Shown here piece by piece: positions 26,691 through 33,775 of a stretch of DNA of 64,000 nt (position 1 is the first letter of the stretch; every line of letters begins with the position of its first letter). The DNA lies in the NCBI GenBank assembly GCA_017403065.1, contig JAFQOT010000013.1:186001-250000 (forward strand), written 5' to 3'. The notes beneath the pieces were generated by a model, which saw only the letters and a program-made list of their open reading frames with translations, searched no databases and was not told the DNA's origin. The DNA is from Clostridia bacterium. Lineage in GTDB: Bacteria; Bacillota; Clostridia; Oscillospirales; Acutalibacteraceae. The translations under genes were made by a program, and so were the position numbers.

Positions 26691-26881
26691 GTCCCGCACT
26701 GCCGTAATGTGCTTAAGATAACCTAGCAAAAAGCCAGGTGGGTTCCGGCCGCGTGGCTTCGCGCTCCCTTCTTCCGAACTCGGCACAGCCGCGGGAGGTC
26801 TGCATACCCGCCACACGAGCTTAGGTCCCAAAAATAATGTTGTAGGGTTATATAAGTCACGGTCCGCGAACAGCGCAGGAA
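26691..26881 (-). ncRNA. ssrS: 6S RNA
   Basis: About 190-nt RNA on the minus strand. Its ends close in an 11-bp helix (TCCTGCGCTG at the 5' end with CAGTGCGGGA at the 3' end). The 5' arm GTTCGCGGACCGTGAC followed by AACCCTAC, and the 3' arm with ACCCACCTGG and CTAGGTT, match the flanks of the central bubble known from Firmicutes 6S RNAs. The middle forms a long G+C-rich rod. 6S RNA mimics an open promoter and binds housekeeping RNA polymerase in stationary phase. SRP RNA was considered because of a TTCGGAAG segment but the overall fold fits 6S better. Confidence 0.82.
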
Positions 26882-26895
26882 CTTTTTAAAACATA

Positions 26896-27207
26896 TTATT
26901 TGTCTTCAATTTCGAAAAAGTTTTCTAAACGGTCAACAAAAGCATCGGCAACGAATTCATATTCATCGTCATCCTCAATTTCGTAATAATACTCACTGCC
27001 ATCTTCCTCGCCAACCTTAACAATAACCAATTCTCCGCTATCGTCAAGCATCTTTTTAGGGTCATCAAAGGTTGGAAGTAGGGCTAAATAACGGCCCTCG
27101 TCGGTTTCAATGGCATCTAAAACCTCGAAGGTATATTCCTTACCGTTATCATCCTCTAATGTTACAATATCAGGATTATACTCGTCTTTCTTTATATCTT
27201 CACTCAT
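26896..27207 (-). CDS. DUF1292 protein
   Basis: Acidic 103-residue protein with the DUF1292 core IVTLEDDNGKEYTFEVLDAI and YLALLP, as in YrzB of B. subtilis. ATG 27207 follows GGGGAGG. It ends 15 bp before the 6S RNA gene on the same strand, so read-through into 6S or a promoter inside its 3' end is likely. No biochemical role is established for the family. Confidence 0.88.
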   Translation of the reverse strand: MSEDIKKDEYNPDIVTLEDDNGKEYTFEVLDAIETDEGRYLALLPTFDDPKKMLDDSGELVIVKVGEEDGSEYYYEIEDDDEYEFVADAFVDRLENFFEIEDK

Positions 27208-27287
27208 TATGATTTCCTCCCCGAGAGTTTATATTCTATTATAATTTTAATATTAAAACGTATTTTAGTCAACTGTAAAATAATACT

Positions 27288-29168
27288 TTAAAAGCTTTTA
27301 TTTTTTTCATACTCTATAACACGTCTGAACTGTGTTTCGTATAATTCACGGTAACCCTTACTGCATTCAAGAAGTTGGTCGTGACTGCCCGTCTGAGTGA
27401 TTTCGCCGTTTTCTAAAAGCATTATTTTATCTGCCGCCATTACTGTAGACAAACGGTGGGCAATAACAATACTTGTACGGTTTTCCATCACCCTGTCAAG
27501 CGCTGATTGAATTAAGCTTTCAGAAACCGAATCCAAAGACGAAGTGGCTTCATCGAGAATAAGTATTTTAGGATTTTTTAAAATTACCCTGGCAATAGAA
27601 ACACGTTGCTTTTCGCCGCCCGAAAGCTTTAATCCGCGATTACCCACAATAGTATCGAATCCGTCAGGCAGACCTGTAATAAAATCATAAATATTAGCCA
27701 CTCTGCAAGCCTCTTCAATTTCTTCTTTTGTGGCATCAGGCTTTGCATATAACAAATTTTCAAGAATTGTTCCGTTGAAAAGATATGTGTCCTGTGTGAC
27801 AGTACCAATATTAGTCCTTAAATAATTCAAATCATAATTCCTGACATCCTCACCTGCAACCATAACCGAGCCGTCTATAACATCATAAAGTCTTGGAATA
27901 AGGCCTATAATGGTAGATTTGCCTGCTCCCGATGTGCCAACTATAGCATACATTTTTCCGTCGGGAACATAAAAGCTCACATTTTTAAGCACACTCTTTG
28001 TTTCTTCATAGTAAAATTTAACATTCTTAAACTCTACACTTGCATTATCAAGAGATGGTTTAACTGGATTTTCAGGATTTTCAATTTCGCATTTTCGGTC
28101 AAGATATTCAAAAATTCTTGTAAACAATGCCAACGACCTTACAAAGCTCACTTCTATATCCAATAACTGTCTTACAGGCTGATAAAGGCGGTTCACCAAA
28201 GCAACCACAACTGTAATATCCCCTACCGTTAAACCTTTATCTATTTTGCCGATAATTAAAAATCCCCCTGCAAAATAAATCATCAACGGAGCAATTTGTA
28301 TAAACATTCCAAGCACTACATGAAACCAGCTGCCTGCCCTATGCTCACGAATTGTAATTTTGGTTGTTTCTTCATTTATGCTTCTGAACTTTTCGTACTC
28401 GGTTTTTTCTTTAGTAAAAAGTTTTACAAGCATTGAACCGCTTACAGAAAGAGTTTCGTTTATATGCTGATTCAGCTCATCCTGTTTTTCCTGAGCAAGA
28501 GAAACCAATTCCCAACGCTTTTTACCCACCTGTTTCGTAGGCAAAATCAGTGCAGGAAGAACAAGTAATCCTACAATAGCCAGACGCCAATCGGTATAAA
28601 ACAAATAAAATACACTGCTTGCCACCGTTAAGGTATTGCTTACAAGAGAAGTAAGAGTTCCTGATATAACAGTGCTTACACCGTTTATGTCGCTGTTCAT
28701 TCGGGTTATGATGTCACCCTGTTTTTCATTTGTAAAGAAGGAATGTGGCATATGCTGTAAATGGTCATACATTTCATTTCGCATATCATAAATAATCCTT
28801 TGGGAAATCCAAGAATTTATATACTGCTCTAAAACCATTATAACCTGTGATGATGCCAAAACTCCAAAGGCGATTAACACGAGCTTTAAAAGGTCATTTA
28901 TTTCACTACTGCCATCACTTATAGCGTCAACAATCCTACCTGTTATAACCGATGGGAACAACCCTAAAACTGCTGATAATGATATTGCAATAAATACTAA
29001 TAAAAAATGCCATTTGTACGGCAGCAGATACCTTACAATTCTTTTCGAAAGACCCTTTGTAAGCTTGGGCTTGTTTTGCTTTTCTTCCTCAGTCAAAAAT
29101 CCCCGCGGACCTCCGGGAAGTCTCATAGGTCCTCGCATACCTGCAGGAGGAGGATTCATAGGTCTCAT
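27288..29168 (-). CDS. ABC exporter, fused membrane and ATPase domains
   Basis: Half-transporter of the MsbA/LmrA-like type, expected to work as a homodimer in export of lipids, drugs or peptides. The six-helix membrane domain covers about residues 50-340. The ATPase has Walker A GTSGAGKST, the signature LSGGEKQR, Walker B ILILDEATSSLD and the H-loop IAHR. ATG 29168 is preferred over TTG 29204. A peculiar cytoplasmic N-terminus rich in Pro, Met, Gly and Arg (MRPMNPPPAGMRGPMRLPGG) precedes the first helix. Its substrate cannot be predicted. It is divergent from the orphan transcript at 29242. Confidence 0.93.
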   Translation of the reverse strand: MRPMNPPPAGMRGPMRLPGGPRGFLTEEEKQNKPKLTKGLSKRIVRYLLPYKWHFLLVFIAISLSAVLGLFPSVITGRIVDAISDGSSEINDLLKLVLIAFGVLASSQVIMVLEQYINSWISQRIIYDMRNEMYDHLQHMPHSFFTNEKQGDIITRMNSDINGVSTVISGTLTSLVSNTLTVASSVFYLFYTDWRLAIVGLLVLPALILPTKQVGKKRWELVSLAQEKQDELNQHINETLSVSGSMLVKLFTKEKTEYEKFRSINEETTKITIREHRAGSWFHVVLGMFIQIAPLMIYFAGGFLIIGKIDKGLTVGDITVVVALVNRLYQPVRQLLDIEVSFVRSLALFTRIFEYLDRKCEIENPENPVKPSLDNASVEFKNVKFYYEETKSVLKNVSFYVPDGKMYAIVGTSGAGKSTIIGLIPRLYDVIDGSVMVAGEDVRNYDLNYLRTNIGTVTQDTYLFNGTILENLLYAKPDATKEEIEEACRVANIYDFITGLPDGFDTIVGNRGLKLSGGEKQRVSIARVILKNPKILILDEATSSLDSVSESLIQSALDRVMENRTSIVIAHRLSTVMAADKIMLLENGEITQTGSHDQLLECSKGYRELYETQFRRVIEYEKNKSF

Positions 29169-29241
29169 AATATTTCGCTTCTTTCTAAATATTCTATTTA
29201 ACAAGTTTTAAACATTTTTCACAAAAGTTTTAAACTTTTTG

Positions 29242-29270
29242 TTGACAAACTGTGTAATATGCATTATAAT
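29242..29270 (+). promoter_or_regulatory. Perfect consensus sigma-A promoter of an orphan transcript
   Basis: TTGACA (29242-29247), 17-bp spacer, TATAAT (29265-29270). The predicted start is near 29277. It drives the region with tiny ORFs that ends at the terminator 29691-29721. Confidence 0.9.
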
Positions 29271-29302
29271 AAAGACAGAAAGAGAGAGGAGGAGTTAGAA
29301 AA

Positions 29303-29341
29303 ATGAAAAATGAAACTCCACCAGCACATTTTATAAAATAA
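29303..29341 (+). CDS. Possible 12-residue leader peptide
   Basis: MKNETPPAHFIK begins at an ATG placed 8 nt after a strong GGAGGAG ribosome site, directly behind the perfect promoter at 29242. The strength of both signals argues that it is translated. The peptide matches no leader I recognise, and no structural gene follows it in the same transcript. Confidence 0.45.
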   Translation: MKNETPPAHFIK

Positions 29342-29690
29342 CTTGAAAGTAGTGAGTCCAATGAAGTAATCAATTAAACTCAGACAAAAAATAATGATTG
29401 GTGAGTCCAATGAAATAGTTATTTTGATTTAGTTATTCCCCTCGGGGCGTTTAAATAAATACCAAATGGTGATTTTATGATTGTTAGGAGACACGTTTCT
29501 AAATAAACTGTAAAGGTGATTCCAATGTACAATTTAAAAAGTTAACCGATTAAATTTTGTTTAAAGCGTATTAAAGTAATTAACTTTTTTCCAAAGTAAA
29601 AATTAGAGATAATATCATTGCTTCCGCATTAACGGAATGTATAAAATTTAGTTGGTTTTAAATCACAAAACTAAATATATTAAAATCTAA

Positions 29691-29721
29691 AACTCCTGTG
29701 AGTAATTCACAGGAGTTTTTT
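29691..29721. terminator. Terminator of the orphan transcript
   Basis: AACTCCTGTG pairs with CACAGGAGTT followed by a T run on the plus strand; the A run on the other side also allows it to serve the minus-strand gene ending at 29730. Confidence 0.9.
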
Positions 29722-29729
29722 GTTATGTA

Positions 29730-30278
29730 TTAGTCCAAGCTGTAATCCTTAAGCTTTCCGCAATACACAGTTTTTGCGTCAGGAATTTTTGTAAAACTCA
29801 TAGGGTGAACTATTCCCTCAAGCTCTTTAGAGCCGTCAATATCAAAGCTTACAAGCATTTCCCTTACAAATTCAGAACAATAGTACCTGTTTTTCATTTT
29901 GATACATATGTTAAAAACAGCGAGCCACAGACCAAAATAATTATACCTATAATTTTTCTTTTGTGAAATCATCTGTTCAAGCTTACGGCACATACCAAAA
30001 TATTTTTCACCGCTCACATCAATAGACAAGACCTTAACCTTGGTATTGTTAAAACGCTTAAATGTGCCGAAATTTTTAGATTCTGTAACAAAGCCGGCCC
30101 AAAAGGGATTATAGGCATTTAATCTTCCAAAGGAATACATAACACTTAAATCATCAACGAAGCTAAGAGAAGCATGATTATATTCGGCGCCGGTAAACAT
30201 TTTAAGTAATTTTGAAAGAATTGTTCCAGTTTGACTTATAACAATATAAATTTGCTTCTGGTCATCAACATTTGTCAT
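29730..30278 (-). CDS. Permuted papain-fold (YiiX/YebB-like) amidase
   Basis: Protein of 182 residues resembling the circularly permuted NlpC/P60 group: a histidine in AEYNHASLSF (about residue 34) comes before the cysteine in RYYCSEFVREML (about residue 137). Such enzymes cleave amide or ester bonds in peptidoglycan or lipids. There is no signal peptide, so it may act in the cytoplasm or on the spore. It is monocistronic and sits upstream of, and divergent from, cotJA. Substrate is unknown. Confidence 0.75.
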   Translation of the reverse strand: MTNVDDQKQIYIVISQTGTILSKLLKMFTGAEYNHASLSFVDDLSVMYSFGRLNAYNPFWAGFVTESKNFGTFKRFNNTKVKVLSIDVSGEKYFGMCRKLEQMISQKKNYRYNYFGLWLAVFNICIKMKNRYYCSEFVREMLVSFDIDGSKELEGIVHPMSFTKIPDAKTVYCGKLKDYSLD

Positions 30279-30429
30279 TGTACCCCTCCCTTTTAACCTA
30301 CATTATATAACAAGCCTCGATTTTTTTCAATATATTTGTAATTTTTTTGTAACGCAAAAGACAAATAATAAATATACTGTTAAAGGACAACCGTATTTGC
30401 CCTAAATTTAAATAAAGAGGAGTATATAA

Positions 30430-30696
30430 ATGGAAAAGAGTCTGCGTGACATTGCTAATATGCTTAAACAAACCGAAATGATGACTCCAGAAGGCTTGCA
30501 CTGTACTGCTACTGACTGCAATAAAAATAATTACTGCAACGCGCCTACACCCAGAAGCCTAACAGGTGGAATTTTAACAATGGCTTTTGTAGATATGCAA
30601 CCCTTAAATGAAGTGTATGAGCTTGATGAAGCATTCAAAAACGGAACCTTGTTCCCCAATATAAACAAACCGTTTTTAGGAGGACGCAAAAGATGA
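30430..30696 (+). CDS. cotJA: Spore coat protein CotJA
   Basis: First gene of cotJABC, 88 residues, with the family core AFVDMQPLNEVYELDEAFKN followed by GTLFPNINKPF. It associates with CotJC in the spore coat. AGAGGAG precedes ATG 30430. Its stop overlaps the start of cotJB (ATGA type), so the operon is translationally coupled. It would normally be expressed in the mother cell under sigma-E. Confidence 0.93.
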   Translation: MEKSLRDIANMLKQTEMMTPEGLHCTATDCNKNNYCNAPTPRSLTGGILTMAFVDMQPLNEVYELDEAFKNGTLFPNINKPFLGGRKR

Positions 30697-30953
30697 AAAA
30701 ACAATTAAAGAAAAAAATTTTTCAGGTAGATTTTGCCATACACGAGCTTTCGCTTTATTTAGATACGCATCCTACCTCGAAAAAAGCTATGGAACTGCTA
30801 CGGGAATACAGAAAATTACGTTCCCAGCTTATAAATGAATATGAAAGACAATTCGGAGATTATATTGTAACAACCGACGACGTATCCGCAACAGGCTGTT
30901 GGGAATGGTTAGAAAACCCATGGCCTTGGGAAATCAATTTTATGGAGGATTAA
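30693..30953 (+). CDS. cotJB: Spore coat protein CotJB
   Basis: 86 residues with the family pattern VDFAIHELSLYLDTHPTSKK and the C-terminal WEWLENPWPWE. It overlaps cotJA by 4 nt and is 3 bp ahead of cotJC. Its role is in coat assembly together with CotJC; no enzymatic function is known. Confidence 0.93.
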   Translation: MKKQLKKKIFQVDFAIHELSLYLDTHPTSKKAMELLREYRKLRSQLINEYERQFGDYIVTTDDVSATGCWEWLENPWPWEINFMED

Positions 30954-30956
30954 GCA

Positions 30957-31586
30957 ATGTGGAAATATGAGAAAAAATTACAATATCCCGTTAATATCAA
31001 AAACCCAAATCCTAAATATGCGCAAATAATAATTTCCCAATATGGTGGTCCTGACGGTGAGTTAGGTGCTTCTATGCGTTATTTAACCCAGCGCTATGGT
31101 CAACCCTTTAACGAAGTTAAAGGAATATTAACTGATGTGGGAACTGAAGAACTTGCCCATTTAGAAATGGTATGCGCTATGGTTCATCAGCTTACCCGCA
31201 ACTTGAGTGAAAAAGAAATTGTAGAAAGTGGCTTTGACAAATACTTTGTCGACCACACCAACGCAGTTTACCCCGTTGCTGCAGCAGGTATACCCTGGCG
31301 TGCTGAATATATTGCCGCAAAAGGCGACGTTTTGGCCGACCTACACGAAGATTTGGCGGCAGAACAAAAAGCAAGGGTTACCTACGACAACCTTATTCGC
31401 TTAATTGATGACCCCGATATACTCGACCCGCTAAAATTTTTAAGAGAAAGAGAAATAGTTCACTACCAACGCTTCGGTGAAGCAAACCTAACTCATTCAA
31501 ACAGATTTATAATAGATTACATAGTGGTAGGAAAGGGACTGTCGAAGCACGGCAGTCCCTTTGAAATTGATAGTGAGTCCAATTAA
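30957..31586 (+). CDS. cotJC: CotJC 5' part with foreign C-terminal tail (interrupted gene)
   Basis: Manganese-catalase-like spore coat protein. Residues 1-175 are normal CotJC, beginning MWKYEKKLQYPVNIKN and including DVGTEELAHLEM (metal-binding Glu and His), DLHEDLAAEQKARVTYDNLI and LREREIVHYQRFGEA. After GGTGAAGC at 31476-31483 the frame enters the inserted element and gives an unrelated 34-residue tail ending at the TAA 31584-31586, instead of the conserved LDSK.FYAFNP.FDK ending. That ending is found at 34329-34415. As it stands the product is a 209-residue chimera; after excision it would be 202 residues. Confidence 0.93.
   Translation: MWKYEKKLQYPVNIKNPNPKYAQIIISQYGGPDGELGASMRYLTQRYGQPFNEVKGILTDVGTEELAHLEMVCAMVHQLTRNLSEKEIVESGFDKYFVDHTNAVYPVAAAGIPWRAEYIAAKGDVLADLHEDLAAEQKARVTYDNLIRLIDDPDILDPLKFLREREIVHYQRFGEANLTHSNRFIIDYIVVGKGLSKHGSPFEIDSESN
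31476..31483 (+). repeat. Left attachment core (attL)
   Basis: GGTGAAGC inside cotJC, codons Gly-Glu-Ala. It is one copy of the 8-bp direct repeat flanking the element. Confidence 0.85.
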
Positions 31587-31990
31587 TAACCATATGCTTT
31601 TTCTAATTCTTCATCAAGGTTATATTTAATTTCTTGATTGCTAAACAGTTGAAATAACTTATAAATATATTTACTGCCTTCTGTGGAAGAATCAAATTCC
31701 TCATAGCACGATAGCAATTTACCGTAATTACCAATTCGAGAAATATATGATAATAAATCGAAATAATCATCACATATAGCATCGAAGCGATAAATAATTG
31801 CCTTGGATATTTTATCACTATCGAGCAGTAACTCAAAATCATCAAAATCTCCATCACTATGAAAATCCTCAATTTCATTTGTGGTAAAAACTTTAAATTC
31901 TTCGTTGTAGTTTAATAGTTTTTTACATTCTTCCAATTGGTATTCGGGAGAAATAAGGTTTTCTTTATTACTAATTATTATTGCTGTCAT
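31583..31990 (-). CDS. Resolvase-fold protein lacking catalytic arginines
   Basis: A 135-residue protein (ATG 31990 after AAGGAG) whose layout follows a serine recombinase N-terminal domain: a first strand AIIISNKE, then SPEYQLEECKKLL, a long acidic stretch, and SKAIIYRFDAICDDYFDLLSYI in place of the usual DRlxR helix. A serine lines up with the catalytic one, but the arginines of the RFxRN motif are replaced by Asp/Ala. No DNA-binding domain is present. It may be a decayed recombinase or a partner that adjusts the intact one. Its stop lies back to back with the chimeric cotJC stop. Confidence 0.6.
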   Translation of the reverse strand: MTAIIISNKENLISPEYQLEECKKLLNYNEEFKVFTTNEIEDFHSDGDFDDFELLLDSDKISKAIIYRFDAICDDYFDLLSYISRIGNYGKLLSCYEEFDSSTEGSKYIYKLFQLFSNQEIKYNLDEELEKAYGY

Positions 31991-31991
31991 T

Positions 31992-32125
31992 TTAATTCTC
32001 CTTTTTGTTTTTATATTCTTCGTGATAACTGTAAATATCTTCGGATAATATTCTGCAAAGAGTTTCTTTTTCTTCTGCAGAAAGATTTGCGATAACATCA
32101 TTACACTTACTTTGTTTTCGTATAA
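31992..32125 (-). pseudogene. Fragment of a small helical protein
   Basis: One frame gives NDVIANLSAEEKETLCRI followed by about 18 more residues ending NKKEN at the stop 31992-31994, a composition typical of a real small protein. No ATG, GTG or TTG start is available: the frame runs into the end of the transglutaminase gene. It could be a truncated leftover or begin at a rare CTG. The 3' end carries the ribosome site for the next gene. Confidence 0.4.
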
Positions 32126-32583
32126 AGTAGGTCAGTAGTTAAATCAACAAAATATCGTTTTGAACCTGTTTCAATGAAGTTGTAACTATGATAATTTAAA
32201 AGATTTACCCGTACATCGCAAACAAAGACTTTCATTTCGGGGAAAATGGTGTTGAAGACAATTTTTAGATAGCAGGAGTAATCAAAGCATAACCCTTTCT
32301 TTTCCTTGACAAAATTATCAAAATCAAACGATTGAAAAATGATGAAAGGGCGGTGATAGGTGTATTCGGTGCAAATTTCATTATTTAATCGAATAATCAA
32401 TTCTTCCGCCGTCTTACAATCGCCGTAACGGTTTAAAATATATTCTTTATTCTCGGCACTAATATTACAGGTGGCAGCACTTACAGTTCCAGTTCGGTTT
32501 TGGTTGTATGTGGTTGCGAACGACATACAAATCACTACCACAAGCAAAACCGAGAGAATTATACTAATAATTTTATTTTTCAT
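32107..32583 (-). CDS. Secreted transglutaminase-like cysteine protease
   Basis: 158 residues with an N-terminal hydrophobic signal or anchor (about residues 4-24) and a transglutaminase-like core: Cys99 in GLCFDYSCYL, His132 in YHSYNFIE and Asp147 in YFVDLTTD form the expected triad. Proteins of this fold cleave or crosslink proteins outside the cytoplasm. It overlaps the recombinase end by 11 nt, so it is co-translated with it. As cargo of an element inside a spore coat gene, a role at the spore surface is conceivable but unproven. Confidence 0.75.
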   Translation of the reverse strand: MKNKIISIILSVLLVVVICMSFATTYNQNRTGTVSAATCNISAENKEYILNRYGDCKTAEELIIRLNNEICTEYTYHRPFIIFQSFDFDNFVKEKKGLCFDYSCYLKIVFNTIFPEMKVFVCDVRVNLLNYHSYNFIETGSKRYFVDLTTDLLYTKTK

Positions 32584-33127
32584 ATGCTTTTACCTTATTA
32601 TAGAAAGTGCTTGATTTCATACCAAGTCGTTTCATTGCTTCAACTGCTGTAATTTCACCCTTTCGCCAGATTTTTACTACCTTTTCAAAATCGGGGTGTG
32701 TGATTGGTTTTCTTCCTTTGTAAACACCCTTTGATTTTGCTATGGCAATGCCTTCGGCTTGCCTTTGATGTAAATATGATACTTCAAGTTCGCTAATAGC
32801 GGCAAAAACAGTGAGCATAAATTTACCAGCAGGGGTGTTAGTGTCTATTGCTTCCTTTTTAGAGACAAAATTAACATTTTTCTTTGTGAGTTCTTCAACA
32901 AGGAATAATAAATCTTTTGTATTACGAGCAAATCTGCTTATTGCTTCTACTACTACCGTATCGCCTTCACGAACAAAAGATAACATTTTCTGTAACTCTG
33001 GGCGGTCAAGTGTTTTTCCTGTCATTTTGTCTATGAAAATTTGCTCAACACCGAGTTCTTTCATTAAAACCTCTTGTCGTGCTTCATTTTGTTCGGCAGT
33101 ACTAGTTCTGATGTATCCGATTTCCAT
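32573..33127 (-). CDS. Small serine recombinase (resolvase/invertase family)
   Basis: 184 residues, complete. The nucleophile Ser9 lies in YIRTSTAEQNEARQ, the catalytic arginines are Arg65 and Arg68 in ISRFARN, and the dimer helix follows (AGKFMLTVFAAISELEVSY). A C-terminal helix-turn-helix (TAVEAMKRLGMKSSTFYNKV) binds DNA. This is the size of gamma-delta resolvase or Hin, not of the large phage integrases used by classical skin elements. ATG 33127 is chosen over TTG 33151. It is the obvious candidate for cutting at the GGTGAAGC repeats. The 130-bp gap upstream contains an 11-bp inverted repeat. Confidence 0.93.
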   Translation of the reverse strand: MEIGYIRTSTAEQNEARQEVLMKELGVEQIFIDKMTGKTLDRPELQKMLSFVREGDTVVVEAISRFARNTKDLLFLVEELTKKNVNFVSKKEAIDTNTPAGKFMLTVFAAISELEVSYLHQRQAEGIAIAKSKGVYKGRKPITHPDFEKVVKIWRKGEITAVEAMKRLGMKSSTFYNKVKAYEK

Positions 33128-33147
33128 TAAATATGTTTTCCTTTCTT

Positions 33148-33207
33148 CCAAATAGGGTGTGAATTTGTTTTTGTATATTCAAAAATTCAATTTTCAACCC
33201 TATTTGG
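33148..33207. repeat. Inverted repeat in front of the recombinase gene
   Basis: CCAAATAGGGT (33148-33158) and ACCCTATTTGG (33197-33207) are perfect 11-bp inverted copies enclosing an AT-rich centre with GAATT/AATTC. It overlaps the 5' end of the recombinase gene and its upstream spacer, so it may be an operator or an accessory recombinase-binding site. Confidence 0.6.
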
Positions 33208-33257
33208 GATATTTTTTTATTCTTTAATTGGGGTATACCTTAAATGAACATGGATTT

Positions 33258-33545
33258 TTATACTTGTTCGTGGCTTTTATCATAGATTGCTTCGCATAGT
33301 AAACGACAGGCAGTTTTAAAGCCAACTAAAAAAGCAGAATATTCTAAATGGCAGGAAGTAAGTCCGATTTTATCTGCATAGATATTAAGAAGTTCTTTCT
33401 GTTCATCAGTCATAGTTTTTTCGAGTTTTTCTCTTGCATCACTTGCTTCCCTTAAAGACTTATTATATTCAACATTTTTAACCATAGGTCTATCAAATAG
33501 ATTAAGGTTTCCGTAAAAAAGGTCTTTTATGGTTTTGCTTGTCAT
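33258..33545 (-). CDS. DUF6809-like protein
   Basis: A 95-residue protein beginning MTSKTIKDLFYGNLNLFDRP, with a central helix segment LEKTMTDEQKELLNIYADKI and a C-terminal YSAFLVGFKTACRLLCEA. The pattern is that of small helical proteins common on mobile elements of Clostridia (DUF6809 type). ATG 33545 follows AAAGGATGG. It is likely co-transcribed with the 62-residue gene upstream and the recombinase downstream. Function unknown. Confidence 0.7.
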   Translation of the reverse strand: MTSKTIKDLFYGNLNLFDRPMVKNVEYNKSLREASDAREKLEKTMTDEQKELLNIYADKIGLTSCHLEYSAFLVGFKTACRLLCEAIYDKSHEQV

Positions 33546-33559
33546 TATTTCACCATCCT

Positions 33560-33748
33560 TTATTCATCATTCAATAGTTCATCGGTTCCGAAGATTTTAT
33601 ATGCCGTAGCATTTCTTCGGTTTTGAGTTTCGATAACAATGGTACTTACACCTTGAGGTAAAGTAATTGTTAATTCTCGCTTGGGCATAGACGGGCAGAA
33701 GTGTATTTGCCCGTCACGGTCTTCGTACTCTAAAATCAGAATTTTCAT
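33560..33748 (-). CDS. Small hypothetical protein, first gene of the element
   Basis: A 62-residue protein (ATG 33748 after GGAGG) starting MKILILEYEDRDGQIHFCPS and ending in IFGTDELLNDE. It is mostly beta-strand by composition, with no catalytic motif recognised. It is the first gene after the structured leader and promoter at 33970-33998, so it could be a regulator or an excision factor, but the sequence gives no direct support. Confidence 0.6.
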   Translation of the reverse strand: MKILILEYEDRDGQIHFCPSMPKRELTITLPQGVSTIVIETQNRRNATAYKIFGTDELLNDE

Positions 33749-33775
33749 TGCCACACCTCCTTAAAGTATGTAGGT

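Larger units (their letters stand above)
29277..29721 (+). ncRNA. Orphan transcript of about 445 nt carrying only micro-ORFs
   Basis: Between a perfect promoter and a strong terminator there is no conventional gene. Five tiny ORFs with upstream Shine-Dalgarno-like GGAGG or (A/G)GTGA are visible: 29303-29341 (MKNETPPAHFIK), 29361-29369 (MK), 29410-29418 (MK), 29477-29506 (MIVRRHVSK) and 29525-29545 (MYNLKS). Hairpins occur at CCCCTCGGGG (about 29438), TTCCG-CATTAA-CGGAA (about 29622) and ATTTAGTT/AACTAAAT (about 29646-29676). It may be a small regulatory RNA or the remains of a leader; it matches no family I recognise. Confidence 0.5.

Noticed and set aside
26691-26881. Interpretation as SRP RNA
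   Set aside because: A TTCGGAAG segment resembles the SRP tetraloop, but the neighbouring asymmetric loop does not fit, and the closing helix and arms match 6S RNA.
30298-30501. 67-residue minus-strand ORF upstream of cotJA
   Set aside because: It covers the cotJA promoter and 5' end; no ribosome site and no family likeness.
31533-31563. Hairpin AAAGGGACTG/CAGTCCCTTT near the left end as a terminator
   Set aside because: No T run follows on either strand. It may be a structural part of the element end but is not called.
31603-31878. 91-residue minus-strand ORF overlapping the resolvase-like gene
   Set aside because: Hydrophobic shadow frame of the 135-residue protein; no ribosome site of its own.
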